In this document: positions 21,846 through 31,604 of the stretch, piece by piece
How the letters are laid out: the number at the start of each line of letters is the position of its first letter
Numbering within the stretch: the first letter of the stretch is position 1
Source of the DNA: Chrysogorgia sp. JL179-B06
Lineage: Eukaryota > Cnidaria > Anthozoa > Scleralcyonacea > Chrysogorgiidae
Assembly (NCBI GenBank): GCA_035772405.1
Contig: JAYKKM010000375.1
Coordinates: 3,120,001 to 3,184,000, forward strand
DNA length: 64,000 bases
Direction: 5' to 3'
Translations under genes and position numbers: made by a program
The notes under the pieces: generated by a model
Seen by the model: only the letters and a program-made list of their open reading frames with translations
The model's database searches: none
Told to the model about the DNA's origin: nothing

Positions 21846-24095
21846 TTAGATTATCTTGCAGTTTTGTTTCCTGGGCTGCCTTTCTTTTTCCTCCATCCAT
21901 TTCTTTTTCTGTGCCGCTTCTGTTAACAAGAAGGAAATTTTTTCTTGCTCTCTGCCAGTGTTACACCAATACAAGGCTGTCCTTCCCAATCCATCAACAG
22001 CATTGACTTCAGCGTTACATTTCAAAAGCATTTCAACAATCTTTGAATCACCCATTTTTGACGCCAAATGTAGTGGAGTTTCTTCAGCATTATTCTTGAC
22101 ATTTACTTCAGCACCAGCTTCAATCAATTTCAGGACTACTTGAGGCCGATTCCCATACTGACAGGCATAATTTAAGGCAGTGTTTCCAGATTTATCAACA
22201 GCATTGACTTCAGCTTTATGTAACAAAAGTTTCTTAGTTATTTCTGACTGACCTTTTCTTGCTGCTAAATGTAGTGGAGTTTCTTCAGCATTATTCTTGA
22301 CATTTATTTCAGCACCAGATTCAATCAATTTCAGTGCTACTTGAGGATTTCCATACTGACAGGCATAATGTAAAGCAGTGTTTCCAGATTTATCAACAGC
22401 ATTGACTGCAGCGTTAAGTAACACAAGTACCTTTGTTACTTCTGTCTCACGATTTCTTGCTGCGAAATGTAGTGGAGTTTCTTCAGCATTATTCTTGACA
22501 TTTATTTCAGCACCAGATTCAATCAATTTCTGTACTACTTGAGGATTTCCATACTGACAGGCATAATGTAAGGCAGTGTCACCCGATTTCTCAACAGCAT
22601 TGACTTCAGCATTATACAACAAAAGTTTCTCCGTTACTCCTGTGCTACCTTTTCTTGTTGCAAAATGTAGTGGAGTTTCTTCAGCATTATTCTTCACATT
22701 TATTTTAGCACCAGCTTCAATCATTTCCTTTGCAACGTTTGGATTCCCACGCTCAGAGGCATAATGTAAGGCAGTGTTTCCAGATTTATCAACAGCATTG
22801 AGTTCAGCATTATACAGCAAAAGTACCTTTGTTACTTCTGTCTCGCGATTTCGTGTTGCTAAATGTAGTGGAGTTTCTTCAGCGTTATTCTTGACATTTA
22901 TTTCAGCACCAGCTTCAATCAATTTTTGTGCAACTTCTGGATTCCAGGCATAATGTAAAGCAGTGTTTCCAGATTTATCAACAGCATTGACTTCAGCTTT
23001 ATGTAACAAAAGTTTCTTAGTTATTTCTGACTGACCTTTTCTTGCTGCTAAATGTAGTGGAGTTTCTTCAGCATTATTCTTGACATTTATTTCAGCACCA
23101 GATTCAATCAATTTCAGTGCTACTTGAGGATTTCCATACTGACAGGCATAATGTAAAGCAGTGTTTCCAGATTTATCAACAGCATTGACTGCAGCGTTAA
23201 GTAACACAAGTACCTTTGTTACTTCTGTCTCACGATTTCTTGCTGCGAAATGTAGTGGAGTTTCTTCAGCATTATTCTTGACATTTATTTCAGCACCAGA
23301 TTCAATCAATTTCTGTACTACTTGAGGATTTCCATACTGACAGGCATAATGTAAGGCAGTGTCACCCGATTTCTCAACAGCATTGACTTCAGCATTATAC
23401 AACAAAAGTTTCTCCGTTACTCCTGTGCTACCTTTTCTTGTTGCAAAATGTAGTGGAGTTTCTTCAGCATTATTCTTCACATTTATTTTAGCACCAGCTT
23501 CAATCATTTCCTTTGCAACGTTTGGATTCCCACGCTCAGAGGCATAATGTAAGGCAGTGTTTCCAGATTTATCAACAGCATTGAGTTCAGCATTATACAG
23601 CAAAAGTACCTTTGTTACTTCTGTCTCGCGATTTCGTGTTGCTAAATGTAGTGGAGTTTCTTCAGCGTTATTCTTGACATTTATTTCAGCACCAGCTTCA
23701 ATCAATTTTTGTGCAACTTCTGGATTCCAGGCATAATGTAAAGCAGTGTTTCCAGATTTATCAACAGCATTGACTTCAGCTTTATGTGACAAAAGTTTCT
23801 CAGTTACTTCTGACTGACCTTTTCGTGCTGCTAAATGTAGTGGAGTTTCTTCAGCATCATACCGAGTGAAATAATGTAAGACATTAGCATTGGATACCCT
23901 CGCAGGCATCTCCACTGGTTTGTATAATGCTGTATAGGTTTGAAAACCTGATTTATGTCGTTGTCGCAGAGATGAAAAGCCTTTATAGTCCGTTTCTGAG
24001 ATCTCCAGGTTTTGGAGACTTGATAGAAAACCAGTGTGAGGTATGGCTGTTTGACCTTGATGTTCACAAACAGAAATACCTGTGTTGTCACCTTC
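21846..24095 (-). CDS. TRADD-N/ankyrin protein, exon 3: about 20 ankyrin repeats
   Basis: The acceptor TTTTTTCAG lies just above 24095; the frame then runs 750 codons to the stop at 21846. After about 75 residues of linker come about 20 ankyrin repeats in strictly alternating types: AEETPLHLAxRxxxxE and NTALHYAxxxGNPxVxxKL. The tail is Lys/Glu-rich (KKKWMEEKERQPRKQ). Ankyrin repeats bind protein partners. Repeats 2-9 and 10-17 are duplicates with a period of 783 bp (261 residues) and looked identical wherever compared. The total spliced product is about 946 aa. The partner or ligand cannot be read from the sequence. Phase 0 at the acceptor matches exon 2. Confidence 0.85.
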   Translation of the reverse strand, partial: EGDNTGISVCEHQGQTAIPHTGFLSSLQNLEISETDYKGFSSLRQRHKSGFQTYTALYKPVEMPARVSNANVLHYFTRYDAEETPLHLAARKGQSEVTEKLLSHKAEVNAVDKSGNTALHYAWNPEVAQKLIEAGAEINVKNNAEETPLHLATRNRETEVTKVLLLYNAELNAVDKSGNTALHYASERGNPNVAKEMIEAGAKINVKNNAEETPLHFATRKGSTGVTEKLLLYNAEVNAVEKSGDTALHYACQYGNPQVVQKLIESGAEINVKNNAEETPLHFAARNRETEVTKVLVLLNAAVNAVDKSGNTALHYACQYGNPQVALKLIESGAEINVKNNAEETPLHLAARKGQSEITKKLLLHKAEVNAVDKSGNTALHYAWNPEVAQKLIEAGAEINVKNNAEETPLHLATRNRETEVTKVLLLYNAELNAVDKSGNTALHYASERGNPNVAKEMIEAGAKINVKNNAEETPLHFATRKGSTGVTEKLLLYNAEVNAVEKSGDTALHYACQYGNPQVVQKLIESGAEINVKNNAEETPLHFAARNRETEVTKVLVLLNAAVNAVDKSGNTALHYACQYGNPQVALKLIESGAEINVKNNAEETPLHLAARKGQSEITKKLLLHKAEVNAVDKSGNTALNYACQYGNRPQVVLKLIEAGAEVNVKNNAEETPLHLASKMGDSKIVEMLLKCNAEVNAVDGLGRTALYWCNTGREQEKISFLLTEAAQKKKWMEEKERQPRKQNCKII

Positions 24096-24194
24096 CTGAA
24101 AAAAATTTATATAAAAAAGAACATTAATTTATTTATTTATATAATATATATGACATGGTTAACTGCTTTATATATTATATATTATATATTGAAT

Positions 24195-24315
24195 GTGACT
24201 TCCACGTTGGGTCATGGACAGTAACTTTTAAAGTTACGTTCAAAAAAACTTTTTAAAGCCAGAGTAGCGTCAAACTATGTCTGAATTACCACCTGGTTGC
24301 GTTGGGAAATTATTT
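24195..24315. repeat. Dispersed repeat, inverse copy at about 41360-41470
   Basis: Sequence containing GCCAGAGTAGCGTCAAACTA and ACCACCTGGTTGCGTTGGGA is present here and, in reverse orientation, near 41360-41470. Both copies lie in introns. No ORF. Confidence 0.6.
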
Positions 24316-24482
24316 GTTGACATGATAGTACATTTGATAAAAAAGCTCATACACCAACTTTATATTCATATTGAATCCGCAGTAACAGTCACTCCGGTAC
24401 TACCGTACATGATCAAACTAAAATAAGACTACCATATTACGATCTCATCATCCATAGATATGTAGTAGACGCATCCTATTAC

Positions 24483-24609
24483 CTTGTACATGTAACTAGT
24501 GCTCTCTTCAATTTCTCTGATTTCAGTCGTTTCAGGAGAAGATTCGCTTTTCTTTTTGTTTGTTATTTGCAGCTTTCCTTGAATTGTTCTCCATTCTATG
24601 CCAGACAAA
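24483..24609 (-). CDS. TRADD-N/ankyrin protein, exon 2
   Basis: A 127-nt exon between the acceptor TTAAATAG and the donor GTAATA. It enters in phase 2 (completing the codon begun at 27482) and exits in phase 0, which fits the exons on both sides. It encodes LSGIEWRTIQGKLQITNKKK followed by an acidic Ser/Glu linker ending SYMYK. It probably finishes the TRADD-N fold or forms the linker to the ankyrin array. No domain of its own is recognised. Confidence 0.65.
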
Positions 24610-24717
24610 CTATTTAAGGAATAAAATATGAAGTCTAATATCACTACAATCACAGACAGATATATAAATCATAAGTTAACCTTTTGATGGTTACATAGTA
24701 TACCTGTACTGTAAATT

Positions 24718-26259
24718 AGGGCGTTGCAGGTTTACACCACCATCACCAATTTTTTCAATCCCTTGTCAAAAGTTGCAATATAGTCCAACTAGAACACCCA
24801 CAAAATTTGGGGCCGATTGGCCAACCCTAAAGGGTCCTTCACCCCATATTTATGATTTCCGGGTACGCGCAGGAAGTATTGCTTCCCAAATACTCATATC
24901 TTGGCTTAGGAATGATCTAGAGACCTGGTTATAGGCTTAAAATGTTCGCAATTGTCGACTTTATATTGCCTTGTATAACAACTCTAAGCTCTAGCAGGCT
25001 TAGTTTTTATGTTATTTGAAAAAACCTGTATTTTGAGCCAGTTTGCGACCATTGTGACACCGGTTTAGAGAGGTACAATAATCTACACCCTTAATATAGC
25101 CCTCTTCAAAGAGCAGCTAACTTATGTCTTTGATTTGGATACTCTCGAGATGATAGAATCCTTAGGTGTCTTCCTTGTTCTGTTTTATGTGCGGTATTGG
25201 TTCAACTGTCATAATGCCGCTGCAGCACCTGCTCTAGACTTGGACCTGCTAAAGCTTTTTGAGAGAGCATCCAAAGCAGTTAAGGACACCCAAATGCTTG
25301 AGCTTATCAATGCATCCCAGCAAAAACTCCAAGCACATTTGTGGTATCTGAGTGAGCGGGTGGCTATACTAGCCTTGTTCAGCGACACCACGGACAGGAA
25401 AGACAAGGCTGAGATGGCGAAGGAGCTTGTCCGGTATAAAGGGAAGACACCATCACCCTCACAGGATATGCCAACCACTAAGAAGTTCAGTTCAGTACGA
25501 CTGAAAAGTTTTGTGGGTCCTGATTGCTGGACGTTTTTTGGACTTTGTGGTATAGAGCCAACATTCCTCTCTAAACCGGTGTCACAATGGTCAGCAGATG
25601 AGACATTCATCAAGCTGTCGGCTCTGACCAGTTCAATCAAGGTAATTAACGACTCAGCAGAGAGAGCCCTTGGCATGCTAACCGATTATCATCTTGATAG
25701 AATCACCAGATCCGAGGAACAACGGCAGCATTTGCTCCAAGTTGTCAAGGGGATAAGAGTACGTCAGAAGGCTTTGCTGAAGAATGGAAGAGGAGAGCGA
25801 TGTACAAAGAAGATGATAAATGCAATGAGTTACTCTTAGTTGTTAATCTATACCTTGAGACTTAGTTTTTAAATTGTTGTTTCCTAATAAAATCATCTAA
25901 AATTGAATTTAATCTATCGAAAAATTGAAAATTGGCCGCAAACTGGCTCAAAAGAGTTTTTTAAAAACTAAGCCTCCTAGAGCTTAGATTTGTTATACAA
26001 TTACAAGCCAATATAAAATCGACAATTGCGAACATTTTAAGCCTATAACCAGGTCTCTAGATCATTCCTAAGCCAAGATATGAGTATTTGGGAAGCAATA
26101 CTTCCTGCGCGTACCCGGAAATCATAAATATGGGGTGAAGGACCCTTTAGGGTTGGCCAATCGGCCCCAAATTTTGTGGGTGTTCTAGTTGGACTATATT
26201 GCAACTTTTGGCAAGGGATTGAAAAAAATGGTGATGGTGGTGTAAACCTGCAACGCCCT
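24718..26259 (+). mobile_element. TIR transposon with about 330-bp arms
   Basis: The ends AGGGCGTTGCAGGTTTACAC and its complement continue as inverted arms of about 280-330 bp (24718-25050 and 25925-26259). These include TCCGGGTACGCGCAGGAAGT. One ORF fills the centre. It is inserted in the intron between exons 1 and 2 of the TRADD-N/ankyrin gene. The target duplication is unclear: ACTGTA-like words lie on both sides. Confidence 0.8.
25102..25839 (+). CDS. Transposon ORF, probable transposase fragment
   Basis: An open frame of about 235-245 codons without an early ATG (the first in-frame ATG is at 25150). It contains FVGPDCWTFFGLCGI, then FLSKPVSQWSADE, then VINDSAERALGMLTDY and EEQRQHLLQVV. 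The order FVGPxSW, LxxPVxxW, NDxAERGV, EEQRQxLLQVV recalls proteins repeated many times in Hydra and insect genomes and thought to come from DNA transposons. The position between long TIRs agrees. It looks like only the C-terminal part, so this copy is probably non-autonomous. Superfamily not assigned. Confidence 0.55.
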   Translation, partial: LFKEQLTYVFDLDTLEMIESLGVFLVLFYVRYWFNCHNAAAAPALDLDLLKLFERASKAVKDTQMLELINASQQKLQAHLWYLSERVAILALFSDTTDRKDKAEMAKELVRYKGKTPSPSQDMPTTKKFSSVRLKSFVGPDCWTFFGLCGIEPTFLSKPVSQWSADETFIKLSALTSSIKVINDSAERALGMLTDYHLDRITRSEEQRQHLLQVVKGIRVRQKALLKNGRGERCTKKMINAMSYS

Positions 26260-26334
26260 ACTGTACATGGTGACATTGTATGTGTATTAGGTCTGATGTT
26301 GTATAGCTCACTTGGCATATGTACTGTAGTTTAA

Positions 26335-27266
26335 ATTGCCTATAAAGTAACTTCTTTTGAAGATTTTCGTTTCTTCATTTTCTTTTTTATATATATCAGT
26401 TTGTTTTAATATGCAAATGTCCGGAATGTACGTCACACATGCATAATGAGTTATCAGAGAATGTTATATATCTTTGCGTTCATCAAATAAAAACACTAAA
26501 GTGTGAATAACATGTGTGCGTGATTTTAAAGGATTTCGTTCGAGAATGAAAGAGATACACACATTTCTCCAATAAGTCATTATGCATGGTACATTCTAGC
26601 CTGCGGATAACAGCCGCCTCGCATCGCGCGCTCCTGCTTAAAAAACCTATAAAATCATTTTTAAAAAATTTTAAAAAACCGTTAAAAAATAATTTAAAAA
26701 TAAAAAAAAAAAATTATTTAAAAAAATATAAAAAAATATTTAATAAATTTTAGTATATCATGTTATTTATGAGTAGTTAACAGATATATGTGTTAAGTTA
26801 TACTCAAAATATCTAATATCTACATATTTGAATAAAAAACCGTTAATTATTTAAAAAAATTAAAAATTTCACCAAAAATGTTAAAAATTATTTAATAAAT
26901 ATTACTATATAATGTTATATATGAGTAATCCATCTATATATTCTCAATTTCATCTTTAGTTATACTCACAGTATGTAATATAAGTATATTTGAATAAAAA
27001 ACCGTTATAAATTGGTAAATGTTCATATATTAAGTGTATTCGATGTTCTAAGTACGCTAAATGGATTATTAAATGAAGTGGAATTACTACTGGCTTAAGG
27101 CGGCTGTTATCCGCAGGCTAGGTACATTCCGGACGTTTGCATATTAAAACAAACTGATATATCTCAAAAAGAAAGCGAAGAAACGAAAATCTTCAAAAGA
27201 AGTTACTTTATCATTTTTCTACTACTTCCAAATAAAACAATAAAATGTTTTGACCTTATAGGCACT
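26335..27266. mobile_element. TTAA-flanked MITE, copy 4, with nested insertion
   Basis: TTAA flanks lie at 26331-26334 and 27267-27270. The inverted arms share TAACTTCTTTTGAAGATTTT and AAACTGATATATCTC words with copy 1 at 3758. Its centre is split by a 524-bp element at 26597-27120. Confidence 0.8.
26597..27120. mobile_element. Nested element with 9-bp target duplication
   Basis: The ends TAGCCTGCGGATAACAGCCG and its complement (23-bp TIR) are flanked by an exact 9-bp duplication, GGTACATTC, at 26588-26596 and 27121-27129. The interior is extremely AT-rich with many AAAAATT words and no ORF. A 9-bp duplication points to a Mutator-like or related mobiliser; this is inference. Confidence 0.85.
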
Positions 27267-27481
27267 TTAAAGGTGCAATATTTATCCCACTACAATACTA
27301 TTGAAATAAGGAAAAATCAGTATTCACTGCACTTAATGACCAATATCTCATCTTGTACTGGAACATTGCACATGTTAATACAAATGGTACCATGATGGTG
27401 CCAGTTATTGCCAGAGATACAATGTCTTACTATATGTAGATTGAAAGTGGTGATATTTTACCTGTAGTTGCAATATTGTAC

Positions 27482-27945
27482 CTTAATTTGTTCTTGTGCT
27501 CTTCTGCTTCCTTTTCGTTTATTATCTTGATGACGAGTTCCTTTACTTCAATTCCTATTTTGAAAAGTTCTTCCTCCAAGTCTTGTTTGACTTTTCCTGA
27601 TTCATAATCAACAATAAATTGTAGAAAGCTCTCAGCTGTGTGACAATGAAGGTCAACTAAGAGGGATCCACGATTTATATCACCAGCATCTCGGTCATCC
27701 CTTTCACCAACAAATACTCTAGTAATGGCATCTCTTATTCTTCTTGCAATCCCTACGTCATTACTGCTGAAGTAAATGGCTGCCAAAGAAACTGCCCCTA
27801 ATCCTATTCCTACACCTAACGCAGTACCTACAACAACGCTGTCAGTTTGAATATGAAAGGTAAAGCTTGCATAAGAGATTGTTAAATCTAGTGCTGCTCC
27901 TGCAGCTGTGGTTGCTGTCTCTTCTGCAGCCTCAGCAGCATCCAT
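27482..27945 (-). CDS. TRADD-N/ankyrin protein, exon 1: start, TM segment, TRADD-N-like domain
   Basis: The start codon at 27945 gives MDAAEAAEETATTAAG. A hydrophobic Gly/Ala-rich segment (residues about 37-59, VVVGTALGVGIGLGAVSLAA) looks like a membrane helix. Residues about 93-143 (GSLLVDLHCHTAESFLQF, then DYESGKVKQDLEEEL and KELVIKI) match the beta-helix-beta pattern of the TRADD N-terminal domain. TRADD-N is an adaptor module of TNF-receptor signalling, also found in invertebrate and prokaryotic immune proteins. The donor GTACAA after 27482 keeps exon 2 in frame; a nearby GTAAAA donor at 27461 does not. The likely role is an immune or cell-death adaptor, membrane-linked, with an ankyrin recognition array. 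Confidence 0.65.
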
Positions 27946-28039
27946 TTGGCAAATTATCCTAAAACAACGAACTAAAATTAAGAAAGGGAAAAACGACTGC
28001 AAACTATACAAACTTCAATATTTACTTCAGTTTAAAACA

Positions 28040-28297
28040 CGAGCAGCAGTGTTTTATCGGGTGATAAAACACGAGACGATAGCCAAGTATTTTCAGTAGC
28101 GAAGTTGGCCATAGCAACTGGTCATGCTATGCAAATTTTGAAACGATTTACATATTCAGATCTTTAGAAATATATTGTTTTCAAAATATACAGATCTTTA
28201 TAAATTAGCATAGCATGACCAGTTGCTATACGGCCAGCTTCGCCACTGAGTATTTTAGACCCGATAAAACACGTGCTGCGAGTGTTTTGAACGTCTT
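28040..28297. mobile_element. Foldback element upstream of the TRADD-N gene
   Basis: Inverted arms of about 110 bp contain GCATAGCATGACCAGTTGCTA and TTTTATCGGGTGATAAAACACG-like sequence. It starts about 95 bp upstream of the TRADD-N/ankyrin ATG and so occupies that gene's 5' UTR or promoter. Confidence 0.75.
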
Positions 28298-28397
28298 CAA
28301 AAACGACTACATCTAAATGACCATGTTTACCAACTATTTCAGTGATTCAAGCCATTTTCGCGGAGAAATCGAAGGAAATAATTTATGTAAATCAGGT

Positions 28398-28575
28398 GAA
28401 GGCTAAAAGGGATGACTCAAAGGACCATCACATTTTCTAGAAACTCTAATGGTTACCTTAATTTCAATCCTAATCCTAACCCTAACCGTAACTTTTAAAT
28501 CCTAACCTATAGCGAAAAAATAAAGACCAGACAAAAACAGAAAGGTCCTTTTGAGTCATATCCCTTTTCGCCATC
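28398..28575. mobile_element. Small MITE
   Basis: The inverted ends GGCTAAAAGGGATGACTCAA and its complement enclose a CCTAACC-rich centre. A half copy lies at 5010-5060. Confidence 0.65.
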
Positions 28576-29364
28576 CCCAACATATAAAGACACGGTCATG
28601 ATTTTCCTTTGTGTTTTCTTATTAAATTGAGATGCTTTTAATATTTACAAGTTTTTATAACAGATTGTAAGTTTGTAATTATTGGTTAAAAATTTAGCTT
28701 TGTAATAACATGAAATTTTTTGCCGTTGAAGCTTGTCTTCACTCTTCACTAAGATGAAATGTCTGAGTTCCTGACGAGAACACAATCCACAATCTTCTGA
28801 TCGCTCTAACCATTGAGCTACAGCGACCTTTCAAACATCTATAAAATCTCGATACTTTTTTCCGAATACACACAGAATATCATCTATAGGATTGTAGTCA
28901 TTATACTAGAAATTATTTGTGTGTGCCATGGATAACATAATATTTGGTATGCAGTAAATACAATATTAGAAGTTCTTTGGGAAAATAAAATACAGTGGCC
29001 TTGCAGTGGTGCATGTATTCCTGAACGACAATTACAGTATAATATGTGGAGTCGTGGACATGTGCAATTAATTAATACATCACAGAGAGTATTACATTCT
29101 CAATTGAGAACTCCAATAAAATTTAGACGATATAAAGAATGGAGCAACAATACTGTAAACATAAGTTACATATACCATTTCTGGTATTTACTTATAGTCA
29201 GCGCCTATTTGTTAAGTGCGCTAATTGCTTTGCCATAACATGTCACTAGACTGTCTGTTTCAGATACTTGCGATTCCAGTCCACTGACAGCTTTGCCACA
29301 GTAAGAAGCATGATTTATATAGTGGCAGTGATTTATCAGAAATGTGTTTACCAAACATGAACTA
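28576..29364. other. MDM1 intron sequence
   Basis: A degenerate tRNA-like fragment on the - strand lies at about 28780-28830 (GCTCTAACCATTGAGCTAC). A well-formed acceptor/donor pair at 29264-29300 was considered as an exon and rejected. No gene. Confidence 0.4.
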
Positions 29365-31604
29365 CAGTACTGCCTAGAATTAACCTAACACTGCGGTTGC
29401 GGTTCGGTTGCGGTTCGTTTGCGGTTCGGTTGCAGTTAGATTGCGGTTCGGTTGCGGTTCGTTTGCGGTTCGGTTGCGGTTCGGTTGCGGTTCGGTTGCG
29501 GTGATGTTGCGGTCGACACATTCGACCGCAACCGCAAGAGTATTGGCGACCGTACACTTCGGATTCCGATCTCGCCCGATCGTAAGAACACGAAAGCAAA
29601 TGAAATTAGATCTATTCAATGAGTATTCTGGACGCTATTGTGTCGGGAAACGGTGATTTATACATTATTGTAAGAGTGTTTTGTCTGAGTTGGTCAATCT
29701 ACATTCTTTATTGTATGATATTGATTCTTACTTCAACCACATGTATGGTGTGCGTCGTTATTAAGAACGAGTGTAAATGACAAATTGCAAAGTGAAAAGG
29801 TGGTAAACTGCCAAGATTTTTAGTCACGAAATACTAACGTTTCGAGCCTAGGAGTCCATCAGAGTATGACCTTTAAAATTTAAAGTAATACGACTGGAAA
29901 AACGGGTCTTGTCAAAGTGAAAAGGTGGTGAACTGTTAATATTTTTAGCAACGTACATCGGCGCGCGTATTTCCGGCGTAAATTACTTGTTTGTTGAATT
30001 AATTGTGCGAGTTAGAATGCTCCAGAAACACAGTCATATAGCAAGAGCTTTTAAATTGGAGTGTGTATATGAGTCTCGCTACCTTTCACTGCCTGTGGGC
30101 ATAAATCGACAAATCATATTGATTCAATATGCCAACATGTCATATAAGACGACAAAATCATCAAGCGTTAAAGATTGGGCAGTGTACTATAGCAAGGCAG
30201 TTTTTTCGCTAAATTGCAGATTGCAAGTCTACGGTAGTATTAACTTGTTGCTCGCACTCGTCTGACTGTTTTTATTGGATTGAATAGCGATTGAGTGATG
30301 AACCAGGCAGGTAACGTGATGCCACAGGGAGCCGTAACGTCTATTAGTAAAGCGAGTTTAACAATAAAGCGGGTTTATTTGTTATTAATATATAACCGAG
30401 CGCTGGTAGTCTATGACCACTGGTCTGAGGAGTTTTTTCTTTACGAGCGCTCGAACTTGCCGCGCGGAAAAATGGAAACTTACCCGGGTATCGTATTGCC
30501 GACACTTTACACGAGCCCGGGTCAAGTCAACCCGTGTTTACATGAATATATTAACCCGGTCGACCCGGCTGTCGTTTAAACGCTAACAGGAGTTTATTAT
30601 TATTAGTTTATTATTATTAGACGGGTCGACCCGGGTTGGGCTCGTGTAAACGGCCTCTAGATTATATATTTTGTGTAAAAGATTGACAGATGATATGTTT
30701 GACTAATTAACTTCCCGTGGTCGACTCGAGTCGGGGCACAGATGATACGAAAGGTCTCCACTAAAAATGTTTCCAATATATAAGTTACCACAGCATTCAA
30801 TTACAAAATTTGCAAAACGACTGTGAACATTAACCTTTAATCTATCATGTAGCCGATTTTCAAGCTAAGATTTTACCTAACAACTTAGACGTCAAAACAA
30901 ATCACTACCGAAATCACCGCGAGACGCACAGTCAACGGCCTTCCGAATTGATGTAAACACTGACTCATAGTCATTGCCTTTCTGGTCTGGTTGTCTGTAA
31001 TTTGTCCCGATTGTCGACAAAATTAACAAGTAAGAACATTTTAATAGCGATTTAATACAATTCTTGTGTAAAAATACCAAACAAACCCGCTTTACTGTTA
31101 AACTCGCTTCACTAATAAACTCGCTAGTTCGCTGTTTATAAACTCGCTTCACGTTACGGCTCCCTGTGATAATGCACAAGTATTTATTTTAAGTTGCCAC
31201 AAGTTCTCCCAAACGATATTATCAAATTCATAGCAAACGATATTATATTCTGAAATAAGTAATATTCTACATCGCTGCCGTAACTTAGCATATTTTATTA
31301 TTTTGACAACTTTCCCATTTCTTCGAACTGCAACAGAACTTAAACCATGTGCCAAACGACGCCAAACTTCGGAAATAAACGACATATTCCGAAATGCGAT
31401 TGCGGTTAATATTGCGGTTAGGTTACGCGAGGTTGAACCGCGGACCGACCGAGGTTCGACCGCGGATCGACCGAGGATCGACTTCGGTTGAACCCAGATT
31501 TTGATTGAGATGAACCCAGGTTGAACCGCGGATGATCCGCGGATGATCCGCGGATGAACCCCGGTTAACCGCGGTTTCTGTTAGGTTAATTCTAGGCAGT
31601 ACTG
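29365..31604. mobile_element. TA-flanked TIR element with GC-rich subterminal repeats
   Basis: The ends CAGTACTGCCTAGAATTAAC and its complement (26-bp TIR) are flanked by TA. The left side carries a GGTTGCGGTTCG minisatellite (29393-29520); the right side a degenerate GGTTGAACCGCGGATGATCC array (31420-31580). A second TIR element (30323-31168, ends CACAGGGAGCCGTAACG) is nested inside, with a further GGGTCGACCCGG inverted motif at 30507-30650. No transposase was recognised. Confidence 0.75.

Noticed and set aside
22576..23547. Two identical 62-aa + strand ORFs
   Set aside because: Shadows of the ankyrin exon on the other strand; their identity reflects the 783-bp duplication.
25209..25676. 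Antisense 155-aa ORF in the long-TIR transposon
   Set aside because: It is the reverse-strand shadow of the + strand ORF, which has the recognisable motifs.
29264..29300. A 37-nt exon with good splice sites (CTGTTTCAG and GTAAGA)
   Set aside because: Its usable reading frame needs phase-1 entry and leaves phase 2, which does not fit the MDM1 exons on either side.
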